A stretch of 64,000 nt of DNA from Saccharopolyspora ipomoeae (GTDB taxonomy: Bacteria > Actinomycetota > Actinomycetes > Mycobacteriales > Pseudonocardiaceae), in contig NZ_JASAOF010000004.1 in NCBI RefSeq assembly GCF_029952525.1, positions 271,719 to 335,718 of the forward strand, in the 5' to 3' direction. Position 1 is the stretch's first letter. Each line of letters begins with the position of its first letter. Position numbers and translations under genes: made by a program. Below are positions 8,632-17,164 of this stretch, piece by piece. Below the pieces are notes generated by a model that had not been told where the DNA came from, made no database searches, and saw only the letters and a list, made by a program, of their open reading frames with translations.

Positions 8632-8796
8632 TCAGCGGGTCTCCTTGTGGAGCTTGTGCGTGCCGCAGTTCATGCAGAACTTCTTCATCTCCAACCGGTC
8701 CGGGTTGTTGCGCCGGTTCTTGTTGGTGATGTAGTTGCGGTTCTTGCACTCCTCGCACGCCAGCGTGATCTTGGGTCGAACGTCGGTGGCGGCCAC
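8632..8796 (-). CDS. rpmG: 50S ribosomal protein L33
   Basis: Small ribosomal protein of 54 residues starting with GTG (GAAAGG about ten bases before). It retains two Cys pairs, CEEC (14-17) and CMNC (37-40), so it is the zinc-binding form. Family sequence [20 protein letters not shown] is clear. Cysteine-containing L33 usually belongs to zinc-replete ribosomes. It follows tRNA-Met on the same strand. Confidence 0.97.
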   Translation of the reverse strand: MAATDVRPKITLACEECKNRNYITNKNRRNNPDRLEMKKFCMNCGTHKLHKETR

Positions 8797-8860
8797 GGGG
8801 GTGCCTTTCTCTCGGTCGTTACTGGGCGGTTCGCTGGACAGATCCTCGCGAACCCGTGAC

Positions 8861-8936
8861 TGGTAGCGGTGGCCGGACTTGAACCGGCGACACAGCGATT
8901 ATGAGCCGCTTGCTCTACCGACTGAGCTACACCGCC
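8861..8936 (-). tRNA. tRNA-Met (anticodon CAT), elongator type
   Basis: Minus strand: acceptor GGCGGTG with CACCGCT, D-arm TAGCTCAGTCGGTAGAGCA, anticodon loop CTCATAA, T-arm CGGTTCAAGTCCG. The 3' CCA is encoded (ACCA). G1 faces U72 rather than the initiator C1-A72 mismatch, so an elongator tRNA is favoured. Confidence 0.95.
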
Positions 8937-9038
8937 ATGCCGAGGACGCGGTGTGAACCGGTTGCCTCAAGCGACGCAGGATATCCCACGCAAAACAGCC
9001 ACAGCACCCAGTTTACCGAGCACCGCAGCTGTCTTTCG

Positions 9039-9111
9039 AGCCCCAATACGGAATCGAACCGTAGACCTTCTCCTTACCATGGAGACGCTCTGCCGACTGA
9101 GCTATTGGGGC
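9039..9111 (-). tRNA. tRNA-Thr (anticodon GGT)
   Basis: Minus strand: acceptor GCCCCAA with TTGGGGC, D-arm TAGCTCAGTCGGCAGAGCG, anticodon stem TCTCC/GGAGA enclosing ATGGTAA, T-arm ACGGTTCGATTCCGT. CCA is not encoded. Confidence 0.96.
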
Positions 9112-9243
9112 GTTTCCTTGCGGAACGGGTAGAACTTTACACACCGCCCGAACCCCTGCGAACAGGGGGGTACCTTTTCGTGAAACCGCAGGTCACTGCC
9201 GCCTTTTCAGCCAGCGCCCCACCGGATCGGGTTACGCGGGTCA

Positions 9244-11871
9244 TCAGTGCAGGAGTGTGAGCACGGTCTCCTCGCGGCTGCCGCGGTCGCGCTTGGTGCG
9301 GGCCTGCAACCACGCCTCGAAGCGCTCCTCGGACAGCGGGCGGGAGATCAGGTAGCCCTGGGCCACGTCGCACCCCATGCCGACCAGCTGATCGCGCGCG
9401 GCGTCGTCCTCGACGCCCTCGGCCACCACCGCGAGGTCCAGCGAGTGGCCGAGCTCGACGATCGTGCGGACGACCGCCAGGTCGCTGAGATCGGTTCCCA
9501 TGCCCAGCACGAAGCTCTTGTCGATCTTGACCTCGTCCACCGGCAGCTGCCGCAGGTAGGCCAGGGACGAGTAGCCGGTGCCGAAGTCGTCCACCGCGAG
9601 CACCACGCCCATCGCGTGCAGCCGCCGCAGGACCGGCAGGGACCGCTCCTTGTCGGCCATCACGCTGGACTCGGTCAGCTCCAGGGTGAGCAGCTCGGGC
9701 GGGATGTCGTGGCGCTCCAGCGCCTCGGCGACCCGGTCCGGGAAGGTCTCGTCGGCGAGGTTGCGCACCGACAGGTTCACCGCCACCGACATCCGCAGCC
9801 CCCGGTCGAGCCACTGCCGGATCTTGATCAGCGCGCACTCCATGACGAACGCGGTGAGCGCGTCGACCAGGCCGGTGGCCTCCACCAGCGGCACGAACTC
9901 GTCCGGATCCAGCCGCCCGTACTCCGGGTGCGACCAGCGCACCAGCGCCTCGGCGCCGACGACCTGGCGCTCCGGGAGCGCCACCTTGGGCTGGTAGTGC
10001 ACCTCGACCTGCCCGGTGTCCAGCGCCTGCCGGAACTGGGTGACCAGCTGGAAGCGGCGCAGGAAGACCTGCCCCATCGCCGGGGCGTAGCAGCGGACGC
10101 CGTCCTCGCCGTTGCGCGCGGCCCGCACCGCCACGTCGGCGTGCTGCAGCAGCGTGTCCACGTCGGTCTCGGCCTCGCCGTCCTCCGGGTCGGACGAGGC
10201 GTAGCCGGCGACCCCGGCGGCCTCGACGACGATCCGGTCCAGCGGGTAGGACATCGCGATCACGTCGCAGAGCTTCACGGCGACCTCGTGCGCCTGCTCC
10301 TCGGTGTGGTCGAGCAGCAGCACCGCGAACGAGTTCGCCTCCAGGCGGGCCAGCGGCGCGTCGCCGAGGGCCTCGCGCATCCGCTGCCCTGCGGCGACGA
10401 CCATCCGGTCGCCCCAGGTGTAGCCCAGCGCCTCGCTGACGGTGGTGAGCAGGTCCAGGTCGACCCGCAGCACCACGGCGGCGCGGCCGCTGCGCAGCTC
10501 CTCACCGGAGATCTCGCGGAAGCCGGTGCGGTTGAGCAGCCCGGTCAGCGGATCGTGGTAGGCGTCGTGCCGCAGTCGCGCGAGCAGCCTGCGGTTGTCC
10601 ATCGCGGTGGCCAGGTGGCTGGCCAGGGTGTGCAGCAGGCGCACGTCGGCGCGGCCGAACCCGCGCCAGCGGCTGACCCGGTCGTGCACCTCGACGGCGC
10701 CGAGCAGCTGGCTGGCACCGCGCAGCGGCACCACCAGCGCCTCGTAGGCGCCGCGCTGCCGCAGCACGCGGCGCACCTCCTCGGGCGCTTCGAGGGTCCG
10801 GAAGGACCGCACGTGGCTGCCCGGCAGCTGCAGCAGCGGGTCGTCGCGCAGCGCGTCGGGCGCGGCCTGCACCGCGGCGTCCGGCAGGGCTTCACCGGCG
10901 ACGAGCGTGGTGACCTCACCGCGCGGGTCCAGCCGGAGCCGCAGCACGACCCGGGTGGCGTTGAGCTGCTCGCGGATCCGCTCGGCGACCGGTTCCCACT
11001 CGCCCACCGGCACGGCCTGCTCGCCGACGGGGTCGGGAGCGGCGGGCGCGCCCTGCCCGGAGCGGGCCACGCTGAGGCTGACGTCGCTGAGCGCCTCCAG
11101 GTCGCGCTGCTCGCGCAGCAGGTCGGAGTAGGCGCGGTAGAGGCCGATCACCGCGACCGCGACGAGGCCGACGAGCAGCCAGCCCCACGGGGTCCCGATG
11201 GCGACCTCGTAGCCGATGAGGCCGACGGAGGTGTTGAGGAGACCGACGGCGAGGGTGCGGCCGGCCAGCCGAGCACCGGCGGCGACCTTCATCGCACCGC
11301 CGAGCACGGTCAGCGCCGCCAGCGCGAAGCCGCAGCTGATCAGCGGCGAGGTCAGGGTGCCCAGGACCGGGCCGAACCAGTCCGGGGCGACGCCGACGAG
11401 GGCCGCGTTGACCAGGTTGGCGACCGCGAACGGCACCGCGATCTCCAGGCACAGCACACCGGCGTTGTAGACGACGTGGGTCGCCGCGCGCCTGCCCACC
11501 TGGGCGCCGAGCCCGGCCAGCAGGTTCGCCGCGAGGACGACCTCGAACGGCGCGGTGAGCAGGCCCAGCAGCAGCGGGATCTCGGTGAAGGAGATCGTCC
11601 AGCCGACGCGCTTGACGTCGACGTCGATGGTCAGCTGCTCGGCGAGCAGGAACCCGACCGCCAGCAGCGGGCCGATGAACAGCAGCTCAGGGCTGTACCG
11701 CCCGGGCGAGCCGCCCGCGGTGAGCAGCGAGACGAGGATGCCCGCCGCCAGCACCACGAACGAGAAGATCGCGAACGTCCGGCGTCGGACCGGATCCACT
11801 TCGGCTCTGACCGGAGGCCTGGCTGGTTCCAGACCGGAATGCGGACCAAGGGAGCGGTGACGCTCGATCAT
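9244..11871 (-). CDS. Membrane GAF-GGDEF-EAL protein, probable cyclic-di-GMP phosphodiesterase
   Basis: Protein of 875 residues: about seven membrane helices (30-270), a GAF-like domain (about 310-460), a GGDEF domain (470-630) and an EAL domain (640-870). The GGDEF signature is replaced by LEANSF, so cyclase activity is probably lost. EAL motifs look intact: GAEALVRW, LTLELTES, LAVDDFGTGYSSLAYLR and VVAEGVED, so it should hydrolyse cyclic-di-GMP or bind it. ATG 11871 is chosen because GGGAGGAG lies at a proper distance; the frame stays open 40 codons upstream without one. No partner gene is adjacent. Confidence 0.93.
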   Translation of the reverse strand: MIERHRSLGPHSGLEPARPPVRAEVDPVRRRTFAIFSFVVLAAGILVSLLTAGGSPGRYSPELLFIGPLLAVGFLLAEQLTIDVDVKRVGWTISFTEIPLLLGLLTAPFEVVLAANLLAGLGAQVGRRAATHVVYNAGVLCLEIAVPFAVANLVNAALVGVAPDWFGPVLGTLTSPLISCGFALAALTVLGGAMKVAAGARLAGRTLAVGLLNTSVGLIGYEVAIGTPWGWLLVGLVAVAVIGLYRAYSDLLREQRDLEALSDVSLSVARSGQGAPAAPDPVGEQAVPVGEWEPVAERIREQLNATRVVLRLRLDPRGEVTTLVAGEALPDAAVQAAPDALRDDPLLQLPGSHVRSFRTLEAPEEVRRVLRQRGAYEALVVPLRGASQLLGAVEVHDRVSRWRGFGRADVRLLHTLASHLATAMDNRRLLARLRHDAYHDPLTGLLNRTGFREISGEELRSGRAAVVLRVDLDLLTTVSEALGYTWGDRMVVAAGQRMREALGDAPLARLEANSFAVLLLDHTEEQAHEVAVKLCDVIAMSYPLDRIVVEAAGVAGYASSDPEDGEAETDVDTLLQHADVAVRAARNGEDGVRCYAPAMGQVFLRRFQLVTQFRQALDTGQVEVHYQPKVALPERQVVGAEALVRWSHPEYGRLDPDEFVPLVEATGLVDALTAFVMECALIKIRQWLDRGLRMSVAVNLSVRNLADETFPDRVAEALERHDIPPELLTLELTESSVMADKERSLPVLRRLHAMGVVLAVDDFGTGYSSLAYLRQLPVDEVKIDKSFVLGMGTDLSDLAVVRTIVELGHSLDLAVVAEGVEDDAARDQLVGMGCDVAQGYLISRPLSEERFEAWLQARTKRDRGSREETVLTLLH

Positions 11872-12186
11872 CCACGCTCCTCCCGCTGGCGATACGGCCG
11901 TACCACATGTGTCCGTCCGCCGATCGTGACGCACGAGAGCACGGATGGCCAGGGTCGAATGGTCGCGCCAGGGCACTCCGGATGCACGCATCAGATGAGT
12001 TCAACCGGCGGGTGGCGTGGTTCTTCGTTCCGCCAGAAGCACTCTGACCTGCGAAGATTGAACCGATCAAGTGGAATCGGAAGATACGCTTGCGCTCAGC
12101 GGCGCCGGTGAACAACTTTGTGAGGATCACCGCAACAACACCACACGCTGGTAACGGTACGTGTTCGGTCTGACCACAAGAGGTCA
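11872..12186. other. Gap of 315 bp without a supported gene
   Basis: Separates the start of the EAL-protein gene from the stop of the alpha/beta hydrolase gene. Short open frames show no consistent third-position bias. No tRNA, strong hairpin or repeat was found; it should hold the promoter of the EAL-protein gene. Confidence 0.6.
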
Positions 12187-13161
12187 TCATTGGAGATCGA
12201 ACTCGTCCAGGAAGTCACGCACAGCACGGTCGAGGTCGGCCAGCCCGGACTCCTCGACGGGCAGGTGACCGGCCCCGCGCAGGGCCGCCGACCGGGTCGG
12301 CGCGGCGATCCGGTCGAAGAACGCCTCCGACAGCAGCGGCGGCGTCCACCGGTCCTCGTCGGGGTGGGCGAGCAGCAGCGGCGTGCCGGTGAAGCGCTCC
12401 GGCGGCAGCGCCGGGGCGGTCGCCAGGCAGCTGCGGGCGAAGCGCAGCGAGAGCCAGCCACCGCCGGCGAGCTCGTCGGCCCACACGAGGTTGGCGTACT
12501 GGGACTGGTTGGACACCGCGGCGATGTTGACCAGCCAGTGCACCGGCACCCGCGCCGCCGACAGCGGCGGCCGCACCAGCGACAGCAGCCCGGACCAGCG
12601 AGCCATCTCGGGCCGCGCCGCCAGCACCCGCCGGACCTCGTCGCGGCTGGGATCCACGAGGCAGGTGGTGATGACGCCTTCGACCTGCGTCGTCGCGGCG
12701 ACGTCGTAGGCGAGCCTGCCGCCGGTGCTCACGCCGAGCAGCACGATCGGTCGCGAGTCGCGTTCCCGCTCGCAGCGCACCAGGTCGCGCACGCAGTCCA
12801 GCCAGTCCGCGTAGGTCGCGCCGAGCAGCGGGGCGCCGGTGAGACCGAATCCGGGCAGGTCGGGGGCGATGTACTCCAGGTCGGCCAGCGCGGGCAGCCT
12901 GCCGTAGGGCGCGAGCATGCGGCCGTAGGTGCCGACGCCGTGCAGCGCGATGACCTTGGCGGGGGCGTCGGGGCGGTCGACTCGGTCCACGTGCACCTTG
13001 AGCCCGCGCCACCGCCACCACTGCTCGTCGGGCGCGTTGTCGGCGCTCAGGCGCAGCGCGCCCGGGAAGAACGCCTGGTAACGCTGCCAGTGCAGGTGGT
13101 CGCGGTAGCCGGGGCCGACGTCGGTGGCGGACCCTGGGGTGGATGGAGCGCTCGAAGGCAC
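12187..13161 (-). CDS. Alpha/beta hydrolase
   Basis: Hydrolase of 324 residues. The order is HGVGTYGRML (oxyanion region), nucleophile elbow GVSTGG, candidate acid in AHPDEDRW and C-terminal GAGHLPVEESG with the catalytic His. Substrate unknown. GTG 13161 is favoured: TATGTT lies six bases before it, consistent with a leaderless transcript. The gene is divergent from the PPOX gene with only 22 bp between starts. An upstream extension of the frame would cross the neighbouring gene and is rejected. Confidence 0.85.
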   Translation of the reverse strand: MPSSAPSTPGSATDVGPGYRDHLHWQRYQAFFPGALRLSADNAPDEQWWRWRGLKVHVDRVDRPDAPAKVIALHGVGTYGRMLAPYGRLPALADLEYIAPDLPGFGLTGAPLLGATYADWLDCVRDLVRCERERDSRPIVLLGVSTGGRLAYDVAATTQVEGVITTCLVDPSRDEVRRVLAARPEMARWSGLLSLVRPPLSAARVPVHWLVNIAAVSNQSQYANLVWADELAGGGWLSLRFARSCLATAPALPPERFTGTPLLLAHPDEDRWTPPLLSEAFFDRIAAPTRSAALRGAGHLPVEESGLADLDRAVRDFLDEFDLQ

Positions 13162-13183
13162 ACCTCGAACATACGGAGTCCGG

Positions 13184-13600
13184 GTGACCATGCGCATCAG
13201 CCGAGAGCAGGCACGTGATCGAATCGCCGCGGCGAGGGTGGCCCGGCTGGCCAGCGCGGACGCCGCGGGCAGGCCGCACGTTGTGCCGATCGTGCTCGCC
13301 GCCGCGGGCGATGAGCTGATCACCGCGGTCGACTGGAAGCCGAAGTCGGGGCGCGAGCTGCGCCGGATCCGCAACATCGAGGAGAACCCGCTGGTATCGG
13401 TCCTGGTCGACGGCTACGACGAGGACTGGTCGAAGCTGTGGTGGGCCCGCGCCGACGGCACGGCGGAGATCCTCCAGGAGCACCCGCTGCTGGACGCGCT
13501 GATCGCGAAGTACCCGCAGTACCAGCGGAAACCCCCGGGAGGCGCGCTGATCGCGGTGCGCGTGGACCGCTGGACCGGCTGGGCTAGTTCTGGGGTTTGA
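13184..13600 (+). CDS. PPOX-class (FMN/F420-type) oxidoreductase
   Basis: Split-barrel flavin or F420-binding protein of 138 residues. Sequence runs ARLASADAAGRPHVVPIVLA, TAVDWKPKSGRELRRIRNIE, NPLVSVLVDGYDEDW and LWWARADGTAEIL, typical of the small F420/FMN PPOX families. The reaction is unknown. GTG 13184 follows TACGGA by six bases (leaderless); ATG 13190 is an alternative. Its 3' end overlaps the convergent small gene by 17 bp. Confidence 0.87.
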   Translation: MTMRISREQARDRIAAARVARLASADAAGRPHVVPIVLAAAGDELITAVDWKPKSGRELRRIRNIEENPLVSVLVDGYDEDWSKLWWARADGTAEILQEHPLLDALIAKYPQYQRKPPGGALIAVRVDRWTGWASSGV

Positions 13601-13832
13601 GGCGCACGACGTCGGAGTCCAGATCCAGCGGCCCGGCCCCGGACTCGCGCTCGTCCTCCTTGGCCACCTCGACCCAGGCCAGGTGGTCGAGCTGGTGCTT
13701 GACGCCCACGTTGAACAGCCCCTCGACCTCCATCGCCACGGAGCCGACGCGGGAGGGCTCCGGCTTGGGCTCGGGCTGGGCCGCCCGCAGCTCCGCGCGC
13801 CGCTTCGCCCGTCCCGCCCGATCGATGGCCAT
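13584..13832 (-). CDS. Hypothetical protein (82 residues)
   Basis: Not recognised. A basic N-terminus with repeated Arg/Ala leads to Pro/Glu repeats, then SVAMEVEGLFNVGVKHQLDH and LAWVEVAKEDERESGAG. No membrane segment. Codon bias is strongly GC3, supporting coding. The end overlaps the PPOX gene by 17 bp. Confidence 0.65.
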   Translation of the reverse strand: MAIDRAGRAKRRAELRAAQPEPKPEPSRVGSVAMEVEGLFNVGVKHQLDHLAWVEVAKEDERESGAGPLDLDSDVVRLKPQN

Positions 13833-13903
13833 GCGTCCACGCTAACCCGGCGGAGCGCTCATCAGCACCATCCGCGGCGTCCGGCCACCAGTAGGGTCGC
13901 CCC

Positions 13904-14212
13904 GTGCCCGACCCGTACCACGTCCAGGTCCCGACGGAGGACCTCGCGGACCTCACCCGAGCCCTGGAGCTCCTCGACTCCCGCGCGGACCTCAACGACC
14001 GCTACCGCGCGATGCTGCAGGAGTCCCTGGCCCTGCTGACCCAACCGCAGATCCGCCTCACCCAGGCCAGGGGCCTGGCGAAACGCCTCATGGTCCTGAT
14101 CAAGGCAGCAGGCCCGGACTTCCCCGACGCCCTCGACGAAACGTCCCGGAACACCCTCACCGCAGGCCGCTCGAAAGCCGACGACCTGGTCTTCCACCCA
14201 GAGGAAACCTGA
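13904..14212 (+). CDS. Hypothetical protein (102 residues)
   Basis: Not recognised. Predominantly helical and soluble: DLADLTRALELLDSRADLND followed by MLQESLALLTQPQIRL. GTG start; it ends 74 bp before tRNA-Tyr. GC3 bias supports coding. Possibly a small DNA- or protein-binding factor, but nothing in the sequence proves it. Confidence 0.65.
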   Translation: MPDPYHVQVPTEDLADLTRALELLDSRADLNDRYRAMLQESLALLTQPQIRLTQARGLAKRLMVLIKAAGPDFPDALDETSRNTLTAGRSKADDLVFHPEET

Positions 14213-14286
14213 CCCGGGACCCCGCCGGAACATCCCGCGAAGCGGTCTGTATGCTTTTTCCCGCAAGCCAGCACGCTGGCGAGCAC

Positions 14287-14368
14287 GCCGGGTTGCCCGA
14301 GCGGCCAAAGGGAGCTGACTGTAAATCAGCCGGCATTGCCTTCGGAGGTTCGAATCCTCCACCCGGCA
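14287..14368 (+). tRNA. tRNA-Tyr (anticodon GTA), integration target
   Basis: Class II tRNA of 82 nt with a long variable arm: acceptor GCCGGGT with ACCCGGC, anticodon loop CTGTAAA, variable arm GCATTGCCTTCGG region, T-arm GGAGGTTCGAATCCTCC. CCA is not encoded. Its 3' 51 bases, from the anticodon loop onward, are duplicated at 19236-19286. Confidence 0.97.
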
Positions 14369-14369
14369 C
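14319..14369 (+). other. Attachment site, left copy (within tRNA-Tyr)
   Basis: 51 bp identical to 19236-19286, starting in the anticodon loop and running one base past the tRNA 3' end. The intact tRNA lies on this side, so insertion restored the gene. Confidence 0.9.
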
Positions 14370-14370
14370 A

Positions 14371-14671
14371 AGCAGGAAAAAGACCCCGTGACCAGCATCA
14401 AAGCGGTCACGGGGTCTTTGTTTTGCGGTCCGGCTGTGTCCGGTGCGGTCCAGCCGTGTACGACCATCCACGGCAAATACGCGGCAAAGCTCAGGCTTGG
14501 GCCAACGCCTGTGAGGTGATGGATCTCCGCGTGCAACTCGACCGCGTCCACAGCGATGCTCCCCAGGTCCGCGACCACTCGGAAGCAATCACGGCCGCCG
14601 ACCGGGCACACGAGCCACCGGCGGCCGTCGACAAAGACCGCCTTCGGCTCCTCCGCGCGGGAAGCATCCAT
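14371..14671 (-). CDS. Possible small island gene with lost 3' end
   Basis: From ATG 14671 the frame codes with good bias for about 65 residues (VDGRRWLVCPVGGRDCFRVV, DAVELHAEIHHLTG). It then runs through a hairpin and the att site with no stop until 13862, inside other genes. It is divergent from the gntR gene and may have been cut by integration. The listed left boundary is the island edge, not a stop codon. Function unknown. Confidence 0.35.
14379..14424 (+). terminator. Terminator after tRNA-Tyr (island side)
   Basis: Hairpin AAAGACCCCGTGACC / GGTCACGGGGTCTTT followed by GTTTT. A different terminator follows the right att copy, so one came with the island. Confidence 0.85.
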
Positions 14672-14762
14672 GCGGAGAAGTGTAGCCTCATACACCCTCG
14701 TATGGGCTCTTCTGGGCTCATCTCATCAGGCGTAGCTTCCCCCCGCTGCTTAGCGTCGCTGC

Positions 14763-15023
14763 ATGAGCTGGGAGAGCCGCGCAGACAGGATCAACCGGGA
14801 CTTGCCGGTCTACGTCTGGTCGCAGATCGCCGACGACCTCCGAGCCGACATCGAGTCCGGCGAGCTCTCCCCAGGACAGCGCCTCCCCGCCGGTACCGAA
14901 ATCGCCGAGATCTACGGCGTCACCAAGGTCACCGCAGCCAAGGCCATCCACCACCTCCAAGAGGCCGGCCTACTCACCGTCGTCAACGGCATGGGCACCT
15001 ACGTAACGGCGAACCGCCCCTGA
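14763..15023 (+). CDS. GntR-family transcriptional regulator (short, KorSA-like context)
   Basis: Winged helix-turn-helix protein of 86 residues with no effector domain. Family features: VYVWSQIADDLRADIESGEL, LPAGTEIAEIYGVTKVTAAK and a wing with NGMGTYV. Short GntR repressors such as KorSA control transfer and excision genes in actinomycete integrative plasmids; that role is inferred here from context. The divergent promoter region holds ATAC/GTAT half sites (around 14690) that could be its operator. Confidence 0.85.
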   Translation: MSWESRADRINRDLPVYVWSQIADDLRADIESGELSPGQRLPAGTEIAEIYGVTKVTAAKAIHHLQEAGLLTVVNGMGTYVTANRP

Positions 15024-15073
15024 GCGTCGATTTTCGAAGCTGCACGTCAGTAGAGCGCAGTAGCCTCCAGCGC

Positions 15074-15451
15074 ATGCCGCAGTTTCGACGTCGACCACGA
15101 ACCTACGGATCAACACCAGATCCGGATGCGCACCGTGCGACCACCCTGGCCGCGATCGCAAAAGGCCTGAAGGAAACCAAGGTCCGACCAGGCGAGCCCG
15201 CTGAGATCACCGTTGGCGCTGACATGTTCGTACCTCACGAGGACGACGGGTTGGTCAAGCCCCGGCGCCCCCTCCGGAACGCACCTGGATCCGTCGTAAC
15301 AACTCTGCTCGCTTGCCACGACGCTGGCGACTACGACGCAGCACTTGCTGAGATCGACCGCTTCCTCAGCGAGGCGTACGTGCTTGGATGGACAACCGTC
15401 CGCATCGATGAATTCAGCATGCAGCCACTTGATCCGGAGACGCTTACCTGA
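15074..15451 (+). CDS. Hypothetical island protein (125 residues)
   Basis: Not recognised. Basic N-terminus (MPQFRRRPRTYGSTP), then IAKGLKETKVRPGEPAEITV, VKPRRPLRNAPGSVVTTLLA and a C-terminal helical part ending QPLDPETLT. No membrane segment. Codon bias is slightly weaker than in core genes, as expected for transferred DNA. It lies 50 bp after gntR. The following 230 bp to the next frame show nothing supportable. Confidence 0.6.
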   Translation: MPQFRRRPRTYGSTPDPDAHRATTLAAIAKGLKETKVRPGEPAEITVGADMFVPHEDDGLVKPRRPLRNAPGSVVTTLLACHDAGDYDAALAEIDRFLSEAYVLGWTTVRIDEFSMQPLDPETLT

Positions 15452-15681
15452 GTCGGACCAGCTAAGTCCGAGGCGACAGCCTCCGCCCAGACACTGGCAA
15501 CACCAGCAGGAGCTTTGACCGGTCAGCAGGGCCAGAACTGGCGATATTTCGAACTTACGTTCTACGATGCTCGCAAGTCGGGTCGGGCAGATGGGGAAGA
15601 TCTCCGGGCCCGATGCGGGCCGGTCGACCTGCACCCCATTTCGACCGGCCCGCCCTTCGGGCACACCAGAGCAGGCACCAC

Positions 15682-15990
15682 ATGACGCACAAGGACGGGG
15701 ACTGGCAGGGCACCCGGCGGCGACCAGACGCCCCAGTCCCCATCTGGATCAAGCTCGCCTCCGTCCTCCCACCCAGCCCACGCCCCGGCGGTCTCCACGG
15801 CGTTCCGCTCCGAGTCCGCGCCGCCGGAATCGACATCTCCGCCACCGTCCCCGGCGTCCTGCTCGCCTGGCACCAAACCATCACCGGCGACTGGTAGGCA
15901 CTCGCCACCTTCAAGCTCACCAACCGCTCGCAGAAGCCCGGCCTGGTGGTGACTCAGCTCGTACCGGCGGATGCAGTGAGCCCGCGCTGA
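15682..15990 (+). pseudogene. Island gene interrupted by an in-frame TAG
   Basis: ATG 15682 opens a frame (PDAPVPIWIKLASVLP, GGLHGVPLRVRAAGIDISAT, LAWHQTITGDW) that meets TAG at 15895-15897. The same frame continues with coding composition (ALATFKLTNRSQKPGLVVTQ) to TGA at 15988. The simplest reading is a TGG-to-TAG nonsense mutation in one gene of about 102 codons. Function not recognised. Confidence 0.5.
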
Positions 15991-16011
15991 GGATCGAGCC
16001 AGCACCCACCA

Positions 16012-16119
16012 TCGAAGCAACTGGACCGCCTCCTCAACGGGCCGGTCCCGCCCACTGCAGCCGCGGCCTATGCGGACGTGCTCGATCACCGCGCGCTCGC
16101 AGACGGCGCACAACCATAG
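16012..16119 (+). pseudogene. Remnant of a small island gene
   Basis: A stretch of 35 codons reads KQLDRLLNGPVPPTAAAAYA and DVLDHRALADGAQP with good bias, but no start codon is visible upstream in frame. It ends at TAG 16117. Probably decayed, or fused originally to the preceding frame. Confidence 0.3.
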
Positions 16120-16683
16120 GCACAGATCGCCCAGCTGCCCGGCGCCGCACCCGTCGAGCCGGTCCACCCTGCCAGCACTTGGGCACGGCGGACTCGATCG
16201 TCACAGCCGGCAGTGACTAGCTGCTGCCCTCTCACGAGGTAATCATCAGCCGGCAGCCCTGATGCACGCGCTGACTTGCCGCGTCACAACGCCAATGAGC
16301 AAGTCGGCGCGTACCTGCGGATTTCGTTGCGACGCGGTCCGGACCGGCCAAAAAGCTTTCGCCCGCACTATGACCAATGCCACACTTGATATTTCCGCAG
16401 GTAGGAGGCCGAACCCCATTGCCGGCAAGGTTTTCGGCCTCGGATCTGGCCTCATCCGCCCCCGCGAGCGTCGAGCCTTCCCAAACACGCCGGGATTGAT
16501 GAGTAGACTTCCGCGCAAGATCGGCTGGCATTGCACCAACACACCACCCCTGCGGTCCGCGTCGGGGTGATATGCCAGAGTGATCGAGTTGGCCTCCGTG
16601 GCTCTTTCGTGTCAGCGCATCCGCTGGCAGGCGCATCCCGCCGGGATGCTCCGTCACGTTAGATCCGCAAGGAGGTGATGACC
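16120..16683. other. Island stretch of 560 bp without a supported gene
   Basis: Lower-bias DNA with many stops in all frames, and longer frames of irregular composition. Presumably decayed cargo. No hairpin or repeat stands out. Confidence 0.5.
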
Positions 16684-16896
16684 TTGTTGAAGCTCACGTT
16701 CAACGTCTGCGTGATCAACAACAAGGTGGCTTGTCCGGCCGAGCCGGAGAAGGACGCTGAGACTCCGTCGGCGCAGCCGGAGGAGGACAGCAGCAAGAAG
16801 CCCGGACCCTGGGAATGGGCCGGGCTTCTCGTGAAAACCGTGGGACTGGTCTTTTCCGTTTGGCACGTGGTGAGCCAGTTCCCGGTCTTGCTGTGA
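16684..16896 (+). CDS. Small hypothetical protein with a C-terminal membrane segment
   Basis: About 70 residues. A strong AAGGAGG ends eight bases before TTG 16684; GTG 16675 and ATG 16678 overlap it and are less likely starts. After an acidic linker (PEPEKDAETPSAQPEEDSSK) comes a hydrophobic end, WEWAGLLVKTVGLVFSVWHV. It ends just before a hairpin. Function unknown; a small island membrane protein. Confidence 0.5.
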   Translation: MLKLTFNVCVINNKVACPAEPEKDAETPSAQPEEDSSKKPGPWEWAGLLVKTVGLVFSVWHVVSQFPVLL

Positions 16897-16898
16897 CG

Positions 16899-16940
16899 TC
16901 GAGCCCTAGTCAGGCTGCCACCTGGCTGGGGCTCTTCGTT
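16899..16940 (+). terminator. Terminator after the small membrane-protein gene
   Basis: GAGCCC...GGGGCTC hairpin with an inner CAGG/CCTG extension, followed by TTCGTTTG. Confidence 0.6.
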
Positions 16941-17164
16941 TGTGCGCCCGCCCCGGACAGTCTGCACTATGCATAGCGCCGCCACAGGCTGTGGCGTTAT
17001 CCGTATTTACGGGCTACGCGAACCATACACACCACACACGCCCGTGGGGATCACACCGCGGTGTCAAAGTGCCAAAAACTTCGTTGAGCCTGGTCACACC
17101 GCCGCCGGTTGCCCCTCGGTTGCCTCGAACGTGCCTCCCCGTGGCCGCACTGCGGTCACCCTTC

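Noticed and set aside
13862..14695. One 277-residue protein crossing tRNA-Tyr on the minus strand
   Set aside because: The part beyond the att site lies opposite the tRNA and a coding gene; only the first 65 residues look coding.
16232..16657. 141-residue minus-strand frame inside the island
   Set aside because: Irregular composition without codon bias, no ribosome site and no recognisable motif.
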